NCBI RefSeq assembly: GCF_963677065.1
Contig: NZ_OY781872.1
Location: forward strand, 1,607,419-1,671,418
DNA length: 64,000 bases
Source of the DNA: an uncultured Methanoregula sp.
Lineage (GTDB): Archaea; Halobacteriota; Methanomicrobia; Methanomicrobiales; Methanospirillaceae
Direction: 5' to 3'
The position numbers and the translations under genes were made by a program. This document shows positions 56,160 through 64,000 of this stretch, one piece after another (position 1 is the stretch's first letter; each line of letters opens with the position of its first letter). A model generated the notes under the pieces. That model was given only the letters and a program-made list of their open reading frames with translations, was not told the DNA's origin and did no database searches.

Positions 56160-57866
56160 ATGGTTCTCATCACCCTTCTCATCGCGTTCTGCCTGGTCTC
56201 CGCGTTCATAACATTCGGCCTTGGGGTATTTGTGTACACGAAGAATCCCAAATCCGATGTCAACCGTCTCTTTTTTGCCGCCATGCTTGCGGCCACCTAC
56301 TGGGCGCTCGGGGAATTTCTGATCTGGAATTCTGCGGATTATATCGGTTTCTTCTTCTGGCTCAAAATCAGTTCACTCTGGCCGTTCGCCGCAGTTCTGA
56401 TCTTCCACTTTGTGCTCGCGTTCACCCAGCACCCGCTCTCAAAGCCGGAGAAGGGCTGGGTGCTCGCCCTCTTCCTGTATCTTCCGGCGGCAGTCTTCTC
56501 TCTTGTTGCGATCCTCACCAATACAGTTTACACCTTCGAACCCGGACGGGAAACCCCTTACTGTTATCTGCCAGTTCCAGGAAGCCTCCCCCATGCAGCA
56601 GTCTCGCTCTACATTGTTCTCCTCATAGCATGTGCTATCCTGGCCTGTTTTCTGGCCTGGCGGCGATCCCCCCGGGGGAAGTCCCGCCGGCAGACCCGGC
56701 TGGTCACTGCTGCTGTTACCGCCGTGCTCCCCTTTGGTCTCCTGTCAGGAATTCTCCTCCCGCTGTACGGGTGGTATCTCCCCAACCTCATCTTCATCGG
56801 GATCGCCCTCTTCTCGGGGATCATCGTATATGCCATCCACCGCTACGGCCTGTTTACCCTCACCCCGGAAACTGCCGTGTCCGATCTCATCCGCATGATG
56901 CCGGATGGGTTGATCCTTTCCGACATGGATGGCCGCATTCTCAAGGGAAATGGCTCCGCTGCCCTGATCCTGAGGATCCCGGAACGGGATCTGGAGGCCG
57001 GCCAGGTCCAGAAATTCCTCCCTGCCAGCGCGTATTCCGATCTCAGGCAATCCCTCCTTGAAGGAAAGCCTGTTCTCGATTTCGAAGTCCTGCTCGATCC
57101 TGTTCTCAATACCATCATCAGCATATCCGGTTCGACCGTCAGGGACCCGGAGGGAGAACCTGCCGGATTCATCCTCCTCCTCCGGGATATTACCGACCGG
57201 AAAGCTTCTGAGAAAGCGCTGGCGATAGCAAACGAGAAGATCTCGCTGTTGACCCAGCTCACCCGCCACGATATCAGCAACCTCATAACCGGACTTGACG
57301 GCTACCTCCTCCTCCTGCAGGAGAAGAAATCGTCAGCGGAAGATGATGCATATCTCCACTCCTGCATTGAGATTGTGGAGAAGATCGGCCACCAGCTTGA
57401 GTTCACCCGTGAATACCAGGAGATCGGGTCCCACCAGCCTCTCTGGCAGCCGCTTGAGAGCATCCTCATCCGGGCGGAGGGTAACCTGTCTTCGCGGGGG
57501 GTACCTGTCACCAGTACCTGCCAGACCGTTGAGATCTTTGCTGACCCGCTGGTTGTCAAGGTGTTTTACAATATCCTTGAGAACGCGATCCGCCACGGTG
57601 AACACGTAACGCGTATCCGGATTTCCTCAAGCATTGCGCAAAACCGGGAACTTCTCATAACTATCGAGGATGACGGCATCGGTATTCCCGACAAGGACAA
57701 GGAGCGGATCTTCCGGTACGGGAGCGGGAAGAATACCGGTCTTGGTCTTGCCCTCTCCCGCGACATCCTCTCAACAACCGGCATCCGTCTCATCGAGACC
57801 GGTTCCTGGGGCAAGGGGGCACGGTTCGAGGTCCATGTCCCGGCCTCCGGCTGGCGAAACTCCTGA
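56160..57866 (+). CDS. sensor histidine kinase with 7TM head and PAS domain
   Basis: A 568-residue membrane kinase. Seven hydrophobic helices span residues 1-245 (the 7TM sensor type), then a PAS domain at about 250-365 (MPDGLILSDMDGRILKGNGSAALIL). The phospho-acceptor His lies in LTRHDISNLITGLDGYLLLLQEK near 395, and the HATPase_c part has NAIRHGEHVT, DDGIGIPDKDKERIF and GLGLALSRDI. It starts at the ATG at 56160 just before the first helix. No partner regulator is adjacent; the REC proteins elsewhere in the window are candidates. Confidence 0.92.
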   Translation: MVLITLLIAFCLVSAFITFGLGVFVYTKNPKSDVNRLFFAAMLAATYWALGEFLIWNSADYIGFFFWLKISSLWPFAAVLIFHFVLAFTQHPLSKPEKGWVLALFLYLPAAVFSLVAILTNTVYTFEPGRETPYCYLPVPGSLPHAAVSLYIVLLIACAILACFLAWRRSPRGKSRRQTRLVTAAVTAVLPFGLLSGILLPLYGWYLPNLIFIGIALFSGIIVYAIHRYGLFTLTPETAVSDLIRMMPDGLILSDMDGRILKGNGSAALILRIPERDLEAGQVQKFLPASAYSDLRQSLLEGKPVLDFEVLLDPVLNTIISISGSTVRDPEGEPAGFILLLRDITDRKASEKALAIANEKISLLTQLTRHDISNLITGLDGYLLLLQEKKSSAEDDAYLHSCIEIVEKIGHQLEFTREYQEIGSHQPLWQPLESILIRAEGNLSSRGVPVTSTCQTVEIFADPLVVKVFYNILENAIRHGEHVTRIRISSSIAQNRELLITIEDDGIGIPDKDKERIFRYGSGKNTGLGLALSRDILSTTGIRLIETGSWGKGARFEVHVPASGWRNS

Positions 57867-57985
57867 TTTGACCCTCTCGATCCGGTTTGGAATGATAGGG
57901 GCGGTTCCCTGATCCCTATCTCAATGTTCCGTGGGTTTGCAATGTTTCTGAATAGTTCGTTGGTGTATCAGGAACATATGCGATA

Positions 57986-58579
57986 TCAGTGCTGCCGTTT
58001 GCGATCCTGCGGGGCCGGGTCTTTGTTTGCCCCGGCCATAAGGAAACCGCCCGTTCCAAGCGCCCAGAGAATCAGGCAGTAGGCAGCCATCCTCTCTATA
58101 CCGCCAAATCCAAGGCCCAGGTAAACTTTTCCGGAAAGGAAAACCAATGCTGCAAGCGAGATGATCCCGAGAACCGGACTGATCCAGCCCCATGGCGGAA
58201 AGAAGACTTTCGCCGAATATATGGCCGAGAGTCCCCCGAAGAGAAAGACGGTGATTGCAGCAAGAATATGGGAAGTTCCCGTTGTTTCGGGAAACAGGCC
58301 GGTACAGAGTGCGCCGGTTCCCGCCAGTGCCAGGAGATACAGGAATGTCCTGTCCATGCCACCCCGTGACAGGAGAAGGACTGCCAGAAGAATGAACAGG
58401 CCGAAGAGCTCAATGGATGTGTTGAAGATATATGCGGTTGATCCCGTCCCGAGATCGCTTATCGCCTGTGTCAGGGAGTACCCTGGTGCGAGGATTTCCG
58501 AGATGGTAATGCCGAAAAGGAAGACCGCCGCTCCAAGAAAGATGAGTATGCCGGAAAGCGCCTTTTTTGAATAGTTCAT
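57986..58579 (-). CDS. DUF998-type six-helix membrane protein
   Basis: A 197-residue membrane protein: MNYSKKALSGILIFLGAAVF followed by about six hydrophobic helices, with GYSLTQAISDLGTGSTAYIFN in the first loop, the DUF998 pattern. Function unknown. The ATG at 58579 is used; the frame open to 58927 encodes an implausible extension. Confidence 0.84.
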   Translation of the reverse strand: MNYSKKALSGILIFLGAAVFLFGITISEILAPGYSLTQAISDLGTGSTAYIFNTSIELFGLFILLAVLLLSRGGMDRTFLYLLALAGTGALCTGLFPETTGTSHILAAITVFLFGGLSAIYSAKVFFPPWGWISPVLGIISLAALVFLSGKVYLGLGFGGIERMAAYCLILWALGTGGFLMAGANKDPAPQDRKRQH

Positions 58580-58721
58580 GCAGCCACACAACCTCAGGAA
58601 TAAAAAACCGGCATCCTGATATCCTTTTCCATCCCTGCCGCGGCGCGGGTCCTGTCCGGTGCCCGGGAAAAACCGCTTTACCTTCCTATGTCCAATAATC
58701 CGGACAGCGACCGGTGATGAT

Positions 58722-59117
58722 ATGACAACTGTCCAGGACTGTCTCCAGTGCGGGAAGTGCTGCGAGAAGTGGGGGTGGGGCCAGAAAGGAATACCGGAGG
58801 ATCTGCTTCCCTGGATCCGGAACAACCGGCAGGATATCCTGCAGCACGTGGGGATACGGCTTTCCGGTGGTAAACGGCGGACCGGGAAGAACCTTGCCCT
58901 TGCTGATCTCCCGCTGGTGACCCGCATCGATTACTGGGTTGACCCGTCCGGGAGTAAAATCTCCCACTGCCCGTTTTACCACCGGGCCGGCGATGGCAAG
59001 GTCTACTGCAGGATCCATGATACCAAACCGGCGGTCTGCATCGGTTTTACCCCCTGGAACGAAGGAATCCGGGATTATGCCCTCAACTGCCCGGCCTGCC
59101 GGCTGAACGCCCCGTGA
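58722..59117 (+). CDS. YkgJ-type cysteine cluster protein
   Basis: A 131-residue protein with CLQCGKCCEKWG near the N-terminus and later CPFYHRAGDGKVYCRIHDTKPAVC and CPACR, the pattern of the YkgJ/CxxCxxCC Fe-S or zinc cluster family. Function unknown, redox or metal handling likely. The ATG at 58722 is chosen at the family start. Divergent from the DUF998 gene. Confidence 0.88.
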   Translation: MTTVQDCLQCGKCCEKWGWGQKGIPEDLLPWIRNNRQDILQHVGIRLSGGKRRTGKNLALADLPLVTRIDYWVDPSGSKISHCPFYHRAGDGKVYCRIHDTKPAVCIGFTPWNEGIRDYALNCPACRLNAP

Positions 59118-59284
59118 AAAACCGGTTCCCTCTGTCGCCGGATATAGTTACGATGCCCCTTGTTTGACCCTGCGGGGCCCGCCGGATATTTTTGCCGGAA
59201 GATAACCGGTGTCCTGTCAGGTGGATAAAAAAGAATGACCGGGGAATTCCTGGTAAAATCCCCCTGCTCTGGAATTACGCCTCT

Positions 59285-60388
59285 TCACTGCATCGGGGTG
59301 ATGCCTATCTTTCTCAGATAGGCAACGGATAGATCCTGTGAGGCGCCTGACTTGAAATTTCCGTTATTGATCTCAGTGAGATATTCCTGGTTTGCATACT
59401 GGACCGCATCTTCGAAGGAGGAAGAACCGGTCATCGTGGTCTCGAGGCAGACAAGAGAACCGGGGGAGTCCTGCTTTGTCTCATAACAGACGAACGCGTG
59501 GCCGGGTATGAGGATGATATGGGGCGTTACACCGATGGATTCAAGGGCCGATGCGTACAGGACAGTGCCATCGATACAGTTGGCGGATTTTGAGGTGAGG
59601 GACTCTGCCGGGAGCCGGACACGCTGGGAGCTGTCGGACGATTTTGAAAATGCGATGGGCGAGTTGATATAGGTGATCTTGTAATCGTTCTTGAGCGCAG
59701 TAAAGATCGCCTTTACCTGTTCATTGGTGTATTCCTGCCACATTGCATCCGTGCAGCTGTCCCCGCACTGGTACCCGCCTATCGACTTATCAGGGTGATA
59801 CTCGGCGGCCTTGCGCACGAGCGGATCGATTCCTGCTGCGTGCGGGGTCACCCATGCCCCGATGAACGGTGACATGTCGTTCCACTCATCGCCGTCAAAA
59901 ACCGCCCAGACCATCGTGTCCTTTGCATAGATCTTGATGGGATAGGACTGCTCATCGATGCGTGTCCCATCGGCAAGCGTGACCTTGTAGTGGAGCGTTG
60001 CCGTTGTCATCTCCGTGGGAATTGCACTGGTGCGGAGTGACGGGGCCTGCCCGACCGTTACGTTTGTGTGGGCTGGAACCTCGACCGTGTTGATCGATTT
60101 CTCGGTGAAACCGGGGATCTCCGACTCCACGATCACGGTTTTTGTGCTGCCCGATGGATTGGTGATGTTGAATTCGATGAAATTCATCTTGAGATCATCG
60201 AGCTGGACGTAGGTTGATGCCAGGAGGGAATTCATTGCGCTGACGTCAACACTCACCCCCCCGGTGCCCGTGCTGCTTGCGGGAGTTCCGGAAGATGACG
60301 ATGATGCGGGTTCGCTGTCGGTACAGCCGACAGACAATATGAGAAGTACAAGGAGTACTGACAGACAGAGAGAAATGCCGTGCTTCAT
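59285..60388 (-). CDS. secreted transglutaminase-like lipoprotein
   Basis: A 367-residue protein with a signal peptide and lipobox (LVLLILSVGC at about residues 13-22), a Ser/Thr-rich linker, a beta-rich domain (residues 60-165), then a transglutaminase-like fold. The likely catalytic Cys is in SANCIDGTVLYASALESIG, and the His in PGHAFVCYET. The ATG at 60388 starts the signal peptide; the open frame extends to 61078 but overlaps the decarboxylase gene. It may act as a surface peptidase. Confidence 0.84.
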   Translation of the reverse strand: MKHGISLCLSVLLVLLILSVGCTDSEPASSSSSGTPASSTGTGGVSVDVSAMNSLLASTYVQLDDLKMNFIEFNITNPSGSTKTVIVESEIPGFTEKSINTVEVPAHTNVTVGQAPSLRTSAIPTEMTTATLHYKVTLADGTRIDEQSYPIKIYAKDTMVWAVFDGDEWNDMSPFIGAWVTPHAAGIDPLVRKAAEYHPDKSIGGYQCGDSCTDAMWQEYTNEQVKAIFTALKNDYKITYINSPIAFSKSSDSSQRVRLPAESLTSKSANCIDGTVLYASALESIGVTPHIILIPGHAFVCYETKQDSPGSLVCLETTMTGSSSFEDAVQYANQEYLTEINNGNFKSGASQDLSVAYLRKIGITPMQ

Positions 60389-60501
60389 GTGAGGTTCTGT
60401 TATTGATCCTCCGATAAATGAGTTGTGGTAATTCCGGGAAACAATGGGAATTGCAAGGGAAATACGGGTGTTTTTAGAAAAATCTGTAAAAAATGAAAAA
60501 A

Positions 60502-61719
60502 TTACTTGTTGATATGGATCACTTTTGCGGGCGGGAACCCGTTGAAGTAGGTTGACGAGGCATGCGAGTACGCCCCGATATTCTCGGAATAGACAAGGTC
60601 GCCGATATCGAGATCCGGAAGTTCCGCGGAGAGGGTTATCGTGTCGAATGCATCGCAGGTTGGCCCGAAGACCGCCGAGATCTGTGTCTCGCCACTCTTG
60701 AATGGCAGGACCGGGTAATTGATATGGTCGAAGACCTGGCCGGAATACGTGTGGTAAACTCCGTCGTTGATGTAGTAGCAGGGCTTGCCGTCGCGGACTG
60801 CTTTTCCAACTACTTTTGCCACGACCGTGCAGGTGTTGGCGACAAGGAACCGGCCCGGTTCGGCAAGAATCTGCATATCTTTTGGGAAGAGGCGTTTGAT
60901 CTCGGTATTGAGCTTCTTTGCAAGCGTGCGGATGGATCTGATGCCCGGGTGGTATTTGACCGGGAATCCACCCCCGATATCGAGAATCCGGATCTTCTTG
61001 CCGGTCCGGTCTTCCACTTCCTTGATGATGCTTGCCGAGATCTGCAGGGCCTGGACGTAATTGTCGAAATTGGTGCACTGGCTGCCGACATGGAAACTCA
61101 GGCCTTCGACAACGAGACCGTTGTCGAATGCTTCGACAATCAGATCAACCGCTTCACCCGGGTGAGCGCCGAACTTGCTCGAGAGTTCAACCATGGATCC
61201 GGTGTTCGGGACCCGGATGCGCAGGACAAGGCCGGCATGGGGGGCATGATCGCGGATCTTGAGGATCTCGTGGTGGTTGTCAAACGTGACCAGCGGCTTG
61301 TATTTGTCGAGTGCCTCCAGGGTCTCGATCGGTTTGATGGTATTGGCGTAAATGATCTTGTCCCAGATCCATTGCTGCCGTTCCTTTGCCGGCATACTCT
61401 TGATGTTCTCGTACACGATCATGAACTCGGGCATCGATGCCACATCGAAGCTGCACCCGATATCAAAAAGGGTCTTGACGATCTCCTTGTTGGAGTTGGC
61501 CTTGACGGCGAAATAGACCTGCACGTCGGGCATGTGCTGTTTGAACTCCTGGTAATTATCCCGGAGTTTCTGGTGATCGATTACGAAAATAGGTGTGCCG
61601 TGCTCGGAAGCAAGTTCCTGTAAGAGTTTTTTGCTGACCGTTCCTATGTGGGGGACGGGTGTCTCTTCGGTACTTTTCTTCTTTCGCTTTTTCTTGGTAT
61701 CCACCGCGACTTTTGTCAT
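60502..61719 (-). CDS. PLP-dependent basic amino acid decarboxylase (ODC-type, fold III)
   Basis: A 405-residue alanine-racemase-fold decarboxylase. The PLP Lys is in VYFAVKANSN near residue 73, SFHVGSQ follows, LDIGGGFPVKY is the phosphate site, and GPTCDAFD holds the catalytic Cys and Asp of ornithine-type decarboxylases. An unusual Lys-rich N-terminal tail (KKKRKKKS) precedes the fold. It begins 12 bases after the homospermidine synthase stop, so the two form a polyamine operon. Ornithine, lysine or carboxynorspermidine is a possible substrate. Confidence 0.88.
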   Translation of the reverse strand: MTKVAVDTKKKRKKKSTEETPVPHIGTVSKKLLQELASEHGTPIFVIDHQKLRDNYQEFKQHMPDVQVYFAVKANSNKEIVKTLFDIGCSFDVASMPEFMIVYENIKSMPAKERQQWIWDKIIYANTIKPIETLEALDKYKPLVTFDNHHEILKIRDHAPHAGLVLRIRVPNTGSMVELSSKFGAHPGEAVDLIVEAFDNGLVVEGLSFHVGSQCTNFDNYVQALQISASIIKEVEDRTGKKIRILDIGGGFPVKYHPGIRSIRTLAKKLNTEIKRLFPKDMQILAEPGRFLVANTCTVVAKVVGKAVRDGKPCYYINDGVYHTYSGQVFDHINYPVLPFKSGETQISAVFGPTCDAFDTITLSAELPDLDIGDLVYSENIGAYSHASSTYFNGFPPAKVIHINK

Positions 61720-61731
61720 TATATGATTGAT

Positions 61732-63174
61732 TTATTGCACGAATAAGAAGTTTTTGAATTGCCAGATATCTTCCCGGTCATAATTGTTCTCCGGGTTCTC
61801 CTTGAAGTAGATGGCACGGTTTTTCAACGGCGTCCAGTCCGAGGGCCCGGACCAGAACTCCCCGAGGTAGGGTTTTGCGATATCAAGGACGAACTCGTGC
61901 GGCAGATCGTCGGGAAGGCAGAAACCCTGCCGCGGGTGCGCGATCATCCACATCACGGCGCTGACAACGCCAAGGGCAACCTGGATGGTGGTTGCATTCT
62001 GGCCCGGTGCGAGCTTCTTGGCCTCATCAATCGGGAGAATGGAGCCCGTCCACCAGGATTTGTAGGGGTGGCCCATCAGGAGCGCCCCGAGGATGTCGGC
62101 ACCGGAGACTATCTCCCGGTCGCTCATGATCCGGAGCTTCGGCTGGAGCTCGTAGTTGCGTGCGCGCAGTTCCTGGATGGATGCGATCGTGGCATCGCAG
62201 GGCATGTACGCATAGTGAACGGTCGGGCGGTAGACCGGCTGCCCGTCTTTCCAGACCGTCCACCGTTCGGATATGCCAAAGGCCTCCCCGTGCCGGATGA
62301 CCATGCCGATGATTTCCTGGTTGGGAACCCAGGACCGAACCCAGGTATTGATGCCCATCTTGGGGATGAGGATCCCGTTCTTCGGGCCGACCGGGGGAAT
62401 GATGGCTAAGGGGGGCAGCGTCTTCTCGTGGGTGCCCCAGCCGATCTCCGCGGGCGCTATGCCCTCTTCCCGGAGGCCTTCTATGCACCAGGTACCGACA
62501 AACTCGCCCACTTTCTTGGGGGACCGGGAGATCTGGGTATCGTGTTCTGCGCAGTGGATGACTTTGATGCCCGTCTCCATGGCGAGCTGGGCAAAGTCCC
62601 GTTCATTGATCAGCCGTTTGATCCGTCCCGGGTCTTTTGCAATCCCGTCGGCAATCATCCGCTCTGCAATATCCACAAGACCCTGCTTGGCAAAGTGGGA
62701 GATGAGGCCCGGGTTGGCACCGTGGTCAACAACGCAGGTTGCTGCATCTTTCCAGTTTTTTGTCAGCTCCATGAGCCGCATCTGGCGGAAATAGAGGGTT
62801 TTCTCGTACGGAGTGGCTGTTGCAACCGTTGCATCGGGATCCCAGGCTTCAACGGATGTATTGACATAGAGGACATTGTTGTCATGGCACCACTGCGCCA
62901 CCTCGCAGCAGTCGATGTTCCAGGCAACATCGATCAAGAGGCCGCCGGGAGACAGGTATTCCGAGAGAACCTCGGTCAAGTTTTTGGGGAGGATCTTCTT
63001 CTTGACAAAGCGTAATCCCCCGGCAGTCCAGGCCTTGAGATCTGCGGATTTATCCTTGAAATCAATGATCGTGATGTTCTCAAGCGGTACGCTCACGTGC
63101 CTGAGCAGGATGGGAAGCATGCACTTGGATACCGCCCCGTAACCGATGATGAGTACTCTGTTTTTGAAATCCAT
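61732..63174 (-). CDS. hss: homospermidine synthase
   Basis: A 480-residue NAD-dependent enzyme that joins aminobutyl groups of putrescine or spermidine. The Rossmann motif VLIIGYGAVSKCMLPILLRH starts at residue 7, and the family blocks LSPGGLLIDVAWNIDCCEV, VDHGANPGLISHFAKQGL and WSGPSDWTPLKNRA are clear. The ATG at 63174 has GGAGGG eight bases upstream; the longer frame to 63252 is rejected. With the next gene it would make homospermidine, a known archaeal and bacterial polyamine. Confidence 0.92.
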   Translation of the reverse strand: MDFKNRVLIIGYGAVSKCMLPILLRHVSVPLENITIIDFKDKSADLKAWTAGGLRFVKKKILPKNLTEVLSEYLSPGGLLIDVAWNIDCCEVAQWCHDNNVLYVNTSVEAWDPDATVATATPYEKTLYFRQMRLMELTKNWKDAATCVVDHGANPGLISHFAKQGLVDIAERMIADGIAKDPGRIKRLINERDFAQLAMETGIKVIHCAEHDTQISRSPKKVGEFVGTWCIEGLREEGIAPAEIGWGTHEKTLPPLAIIPPVGPKNGILIPKMGINTWVRSWVPNQEIIGMVIRHGEAFGISERWTVWKDGQPVYRPTVHYAYMPCDATIASIQELRARNYELQPKLRIMSDREIVSGADILGALLMGHPYKSWWTGSILPIDEAKKLAPGQNATTIQVALGVVSAVMWMIAHPRQGFCLPDDLPHEFVLDIAKPYLGEFWSGPSDWTPLKNRAIYFKENPENNYDREDIWQFKNFLFVQ

Positions 63175-63411
63175 GATAACCCTCCTGTTATCCGCAGGTT
63201 TCTTGTGATTCTGTATGTCCCTGTTTTGTAATAAAGCAATGAGCGTGGACAACCGGTAACGCCCGGATTGGGCATAACAGCGCGAGAAACTCCTCCTCCC
63301 AAAAGTCCCGCGTCACCTCTGGCACAATGATGTATTTATGCTCATGGACGACATACATATCCTGAGTCAGAATACATCTGTATCCGGGACGCTTTTTACG
63401 GGAGGAGAATT

Positions 63412-63861
63412 ATGGCAGATACCATGCAACCAATGGACCAGCGTGAACTCATGACGCTCCAGCACTACCTCAAGGAATACGGCCAGCAGGCAGAGATTTT
63501 TGTCAGCCAGCTGGAACTTCTGGAGAACGGGAGGATGGAGGCGCATGCAGCTATCGAGGCTCTCGAAGCCATGCTTGCTGCAGAAGACAACACGGTCCTT
63601 CTCCAGATTGGCGGCGGGGCCAGTGTCAGGGCAAAAGTCCTCGAACCCGAGAAGGTGCTTCTCGCCATAGGATCGGAAGTTGTTGTGGAACGCTCCAACA
63701 AGGATGCCGTTGAGTTCTTAAAAGAACGGATCATCGAGATGGAAGCTTCCCAGAAGAAGGTGGCCGAGACCCTTGACCGGCTCCGCTCCCAGATGAACGA
63801 GATCAACAAACGGATCGAATCGGGCTACCAGCAGGCCATGGCCGGACAGGAAGCTGAATAA
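63412..63861 (+). CDS. pfdA: prefoldin alpha subunit
   Basis: A 149-residue helical-hairpin chaperone subunit: two long coiled-coil helices (residues 8-55 and 105-149) joined by a beta hairpin (VLLQIGGGASVRAKV). Two alpha and four beta subunits form the hexamer that passes unfolded proteins to the chaperonin. A GGGAGGAG Shine-Dalgarno precedes the ATG. Next is ftsY after 16 bases, the usual archaeal order. Confidence 0.95.
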   Translation: MADTMQPMDQRELMTLQHYLKEYGQQAEIFVSQLELLENGRMEAHAAIEALEAMLAAEDNTVLLQIGGGASVRAKVLEPEKVLLAIGSEVVVERSNKDAVEFLKERIIEMEASQKKVAETLDRLRSQMNEINKRIESGYQQAMAGQEAE

Positions 63862-63877
63862 CGGGGCAACACGCGTT

Positions 63878-64000
63878 ATGTTCGGGGCTCTTCGCGATAA
63901 ACTCAAAGCGGCAAGAGACCGGCTGAGCGGGAGCATCCAGGCTGCCGGGGAGAAGGCAGAATCTGGAGTTCCGGAAGCACCGGTTACGGCAGCACCTGAT
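63878..64000 (+). CDS. ftsY: signal recognition particle receptor FtsY, N-terminal fragment
   Basis: The last 123 bases encode MFGALRDKLKAARDRLSGSI and a Gly/Ala/Glu/Pro-rich linker typical of the FtsY A/N-terminal region, cut by the window edge. The GTPase domain is outside. The position right after pfdA is the standard archaeal arrangement. Confidence 0.88.
   Translation, partial: MFGALRDKLKAARDRLSGSIQAAGEKAESGVPEAPVTAAPD

Noticed and set aside
60562..61623. 353-residue plus-strand open frame opposite the decarboxylase
   Set aside because: Antisense to the PLP enzyme; product lacks any known motif.
53573..63411. The accessory block as an integrated mobile element
   Set aside because: No integrase, transposase, tRNA end or flanking direct repeat is visible, so I describe it only as a split of gene order.

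Overview
The window is an archaeal chromosome segment. The split RNA polymerase genes (H, B'', B', A', A''), the archaeal ribosomal proteins L30e, L39e, L31e, S19e and LX, aIF1, aIF6, RNase P Rpp21, prefoldin alpha, a digeranylgeranylglycerophospholipid-type reductase with its ferredoxin, and an archaellin fix the domain. Gene content and style (HVO_0476-type and DUF371 proteins, CbiP, several MinD and REC proteins, GC-rich codons with Shine-Dalgarno starts) fit a methanogen of the Methanomicrobiales, probably Methanoregula or a close relative. The genus is inferred from protein style only. No methanogenesis gene lies in the window. No rRNA, insertion sequence, prophage or CRISPR array was seen.

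Layout. 1-7549 (minus): the RNA polymerase operon rpoH-rpoB''-rpoB'-rpoA'-rpoA''-rpl30e, headed by a tRNA-Lys with its own hairpin terminator. 7.8-10.7 kb: a signalling and positioning cluster (two REC proteins, a Roadblock/LC7 protein, a MinD ATPase, a small membrane coiled-coil protein), then tRNA-Pro. 11-19.9 kb: housekeeping genes (DUF89, NfeD/stomatin, site-2 protease, RNase HII, TrkA, the lipid reductase pair) and a 25-bp-period tandem array at about 15.35-15.6 kb. 20-24.6 kb: a tightly overlapped four-gene operon with a degenerate B-family polymerase (PolB2 type), a Walker-A-less RecA-like protein, an 83-residue hidden protein and an Rsm22-like methyltransferase. 25-32.6 kb: small and surface-related genes, including an orphan archaellin, a large prepilin peptidase, hisI, and a second REC/MinD pair. 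33.3-37.6 kb: a type IV pilus-like secretion ATPase with two TadC-type membrane proteins. 37.7-50 kb: mixed housekeeping (aIF1, CbiP, nucleotidyltransferase, CBS-ParB, Hsp20, exonuclease VII, CBS transporter, purN). 50-53.6 kb and 63.4-64 kb: the translation cluster rnp4-yhbY-rps19e-pdcd5-PP-loop-rpl39e-rpl31e-eif6-rpl18a, with pfdA-ftsY separated from it by about 9.8 kb of accessory genes that include a G/C hairpin cluster, a histidine kinase and a homospermidine pathway pair.

How genes connect. The prepilin peptidase could process both the archaellin and pilins exported by the ATPase/TadC system. The two MinD paralogs, each next to REC-domain proteins, are candidates for placing such surface machines or signalling arrays. 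The PolB2 operon looks like a DNA-damage or repair cassette and is the most interesting locus here. All functional links are inferred from sequence and gene order.
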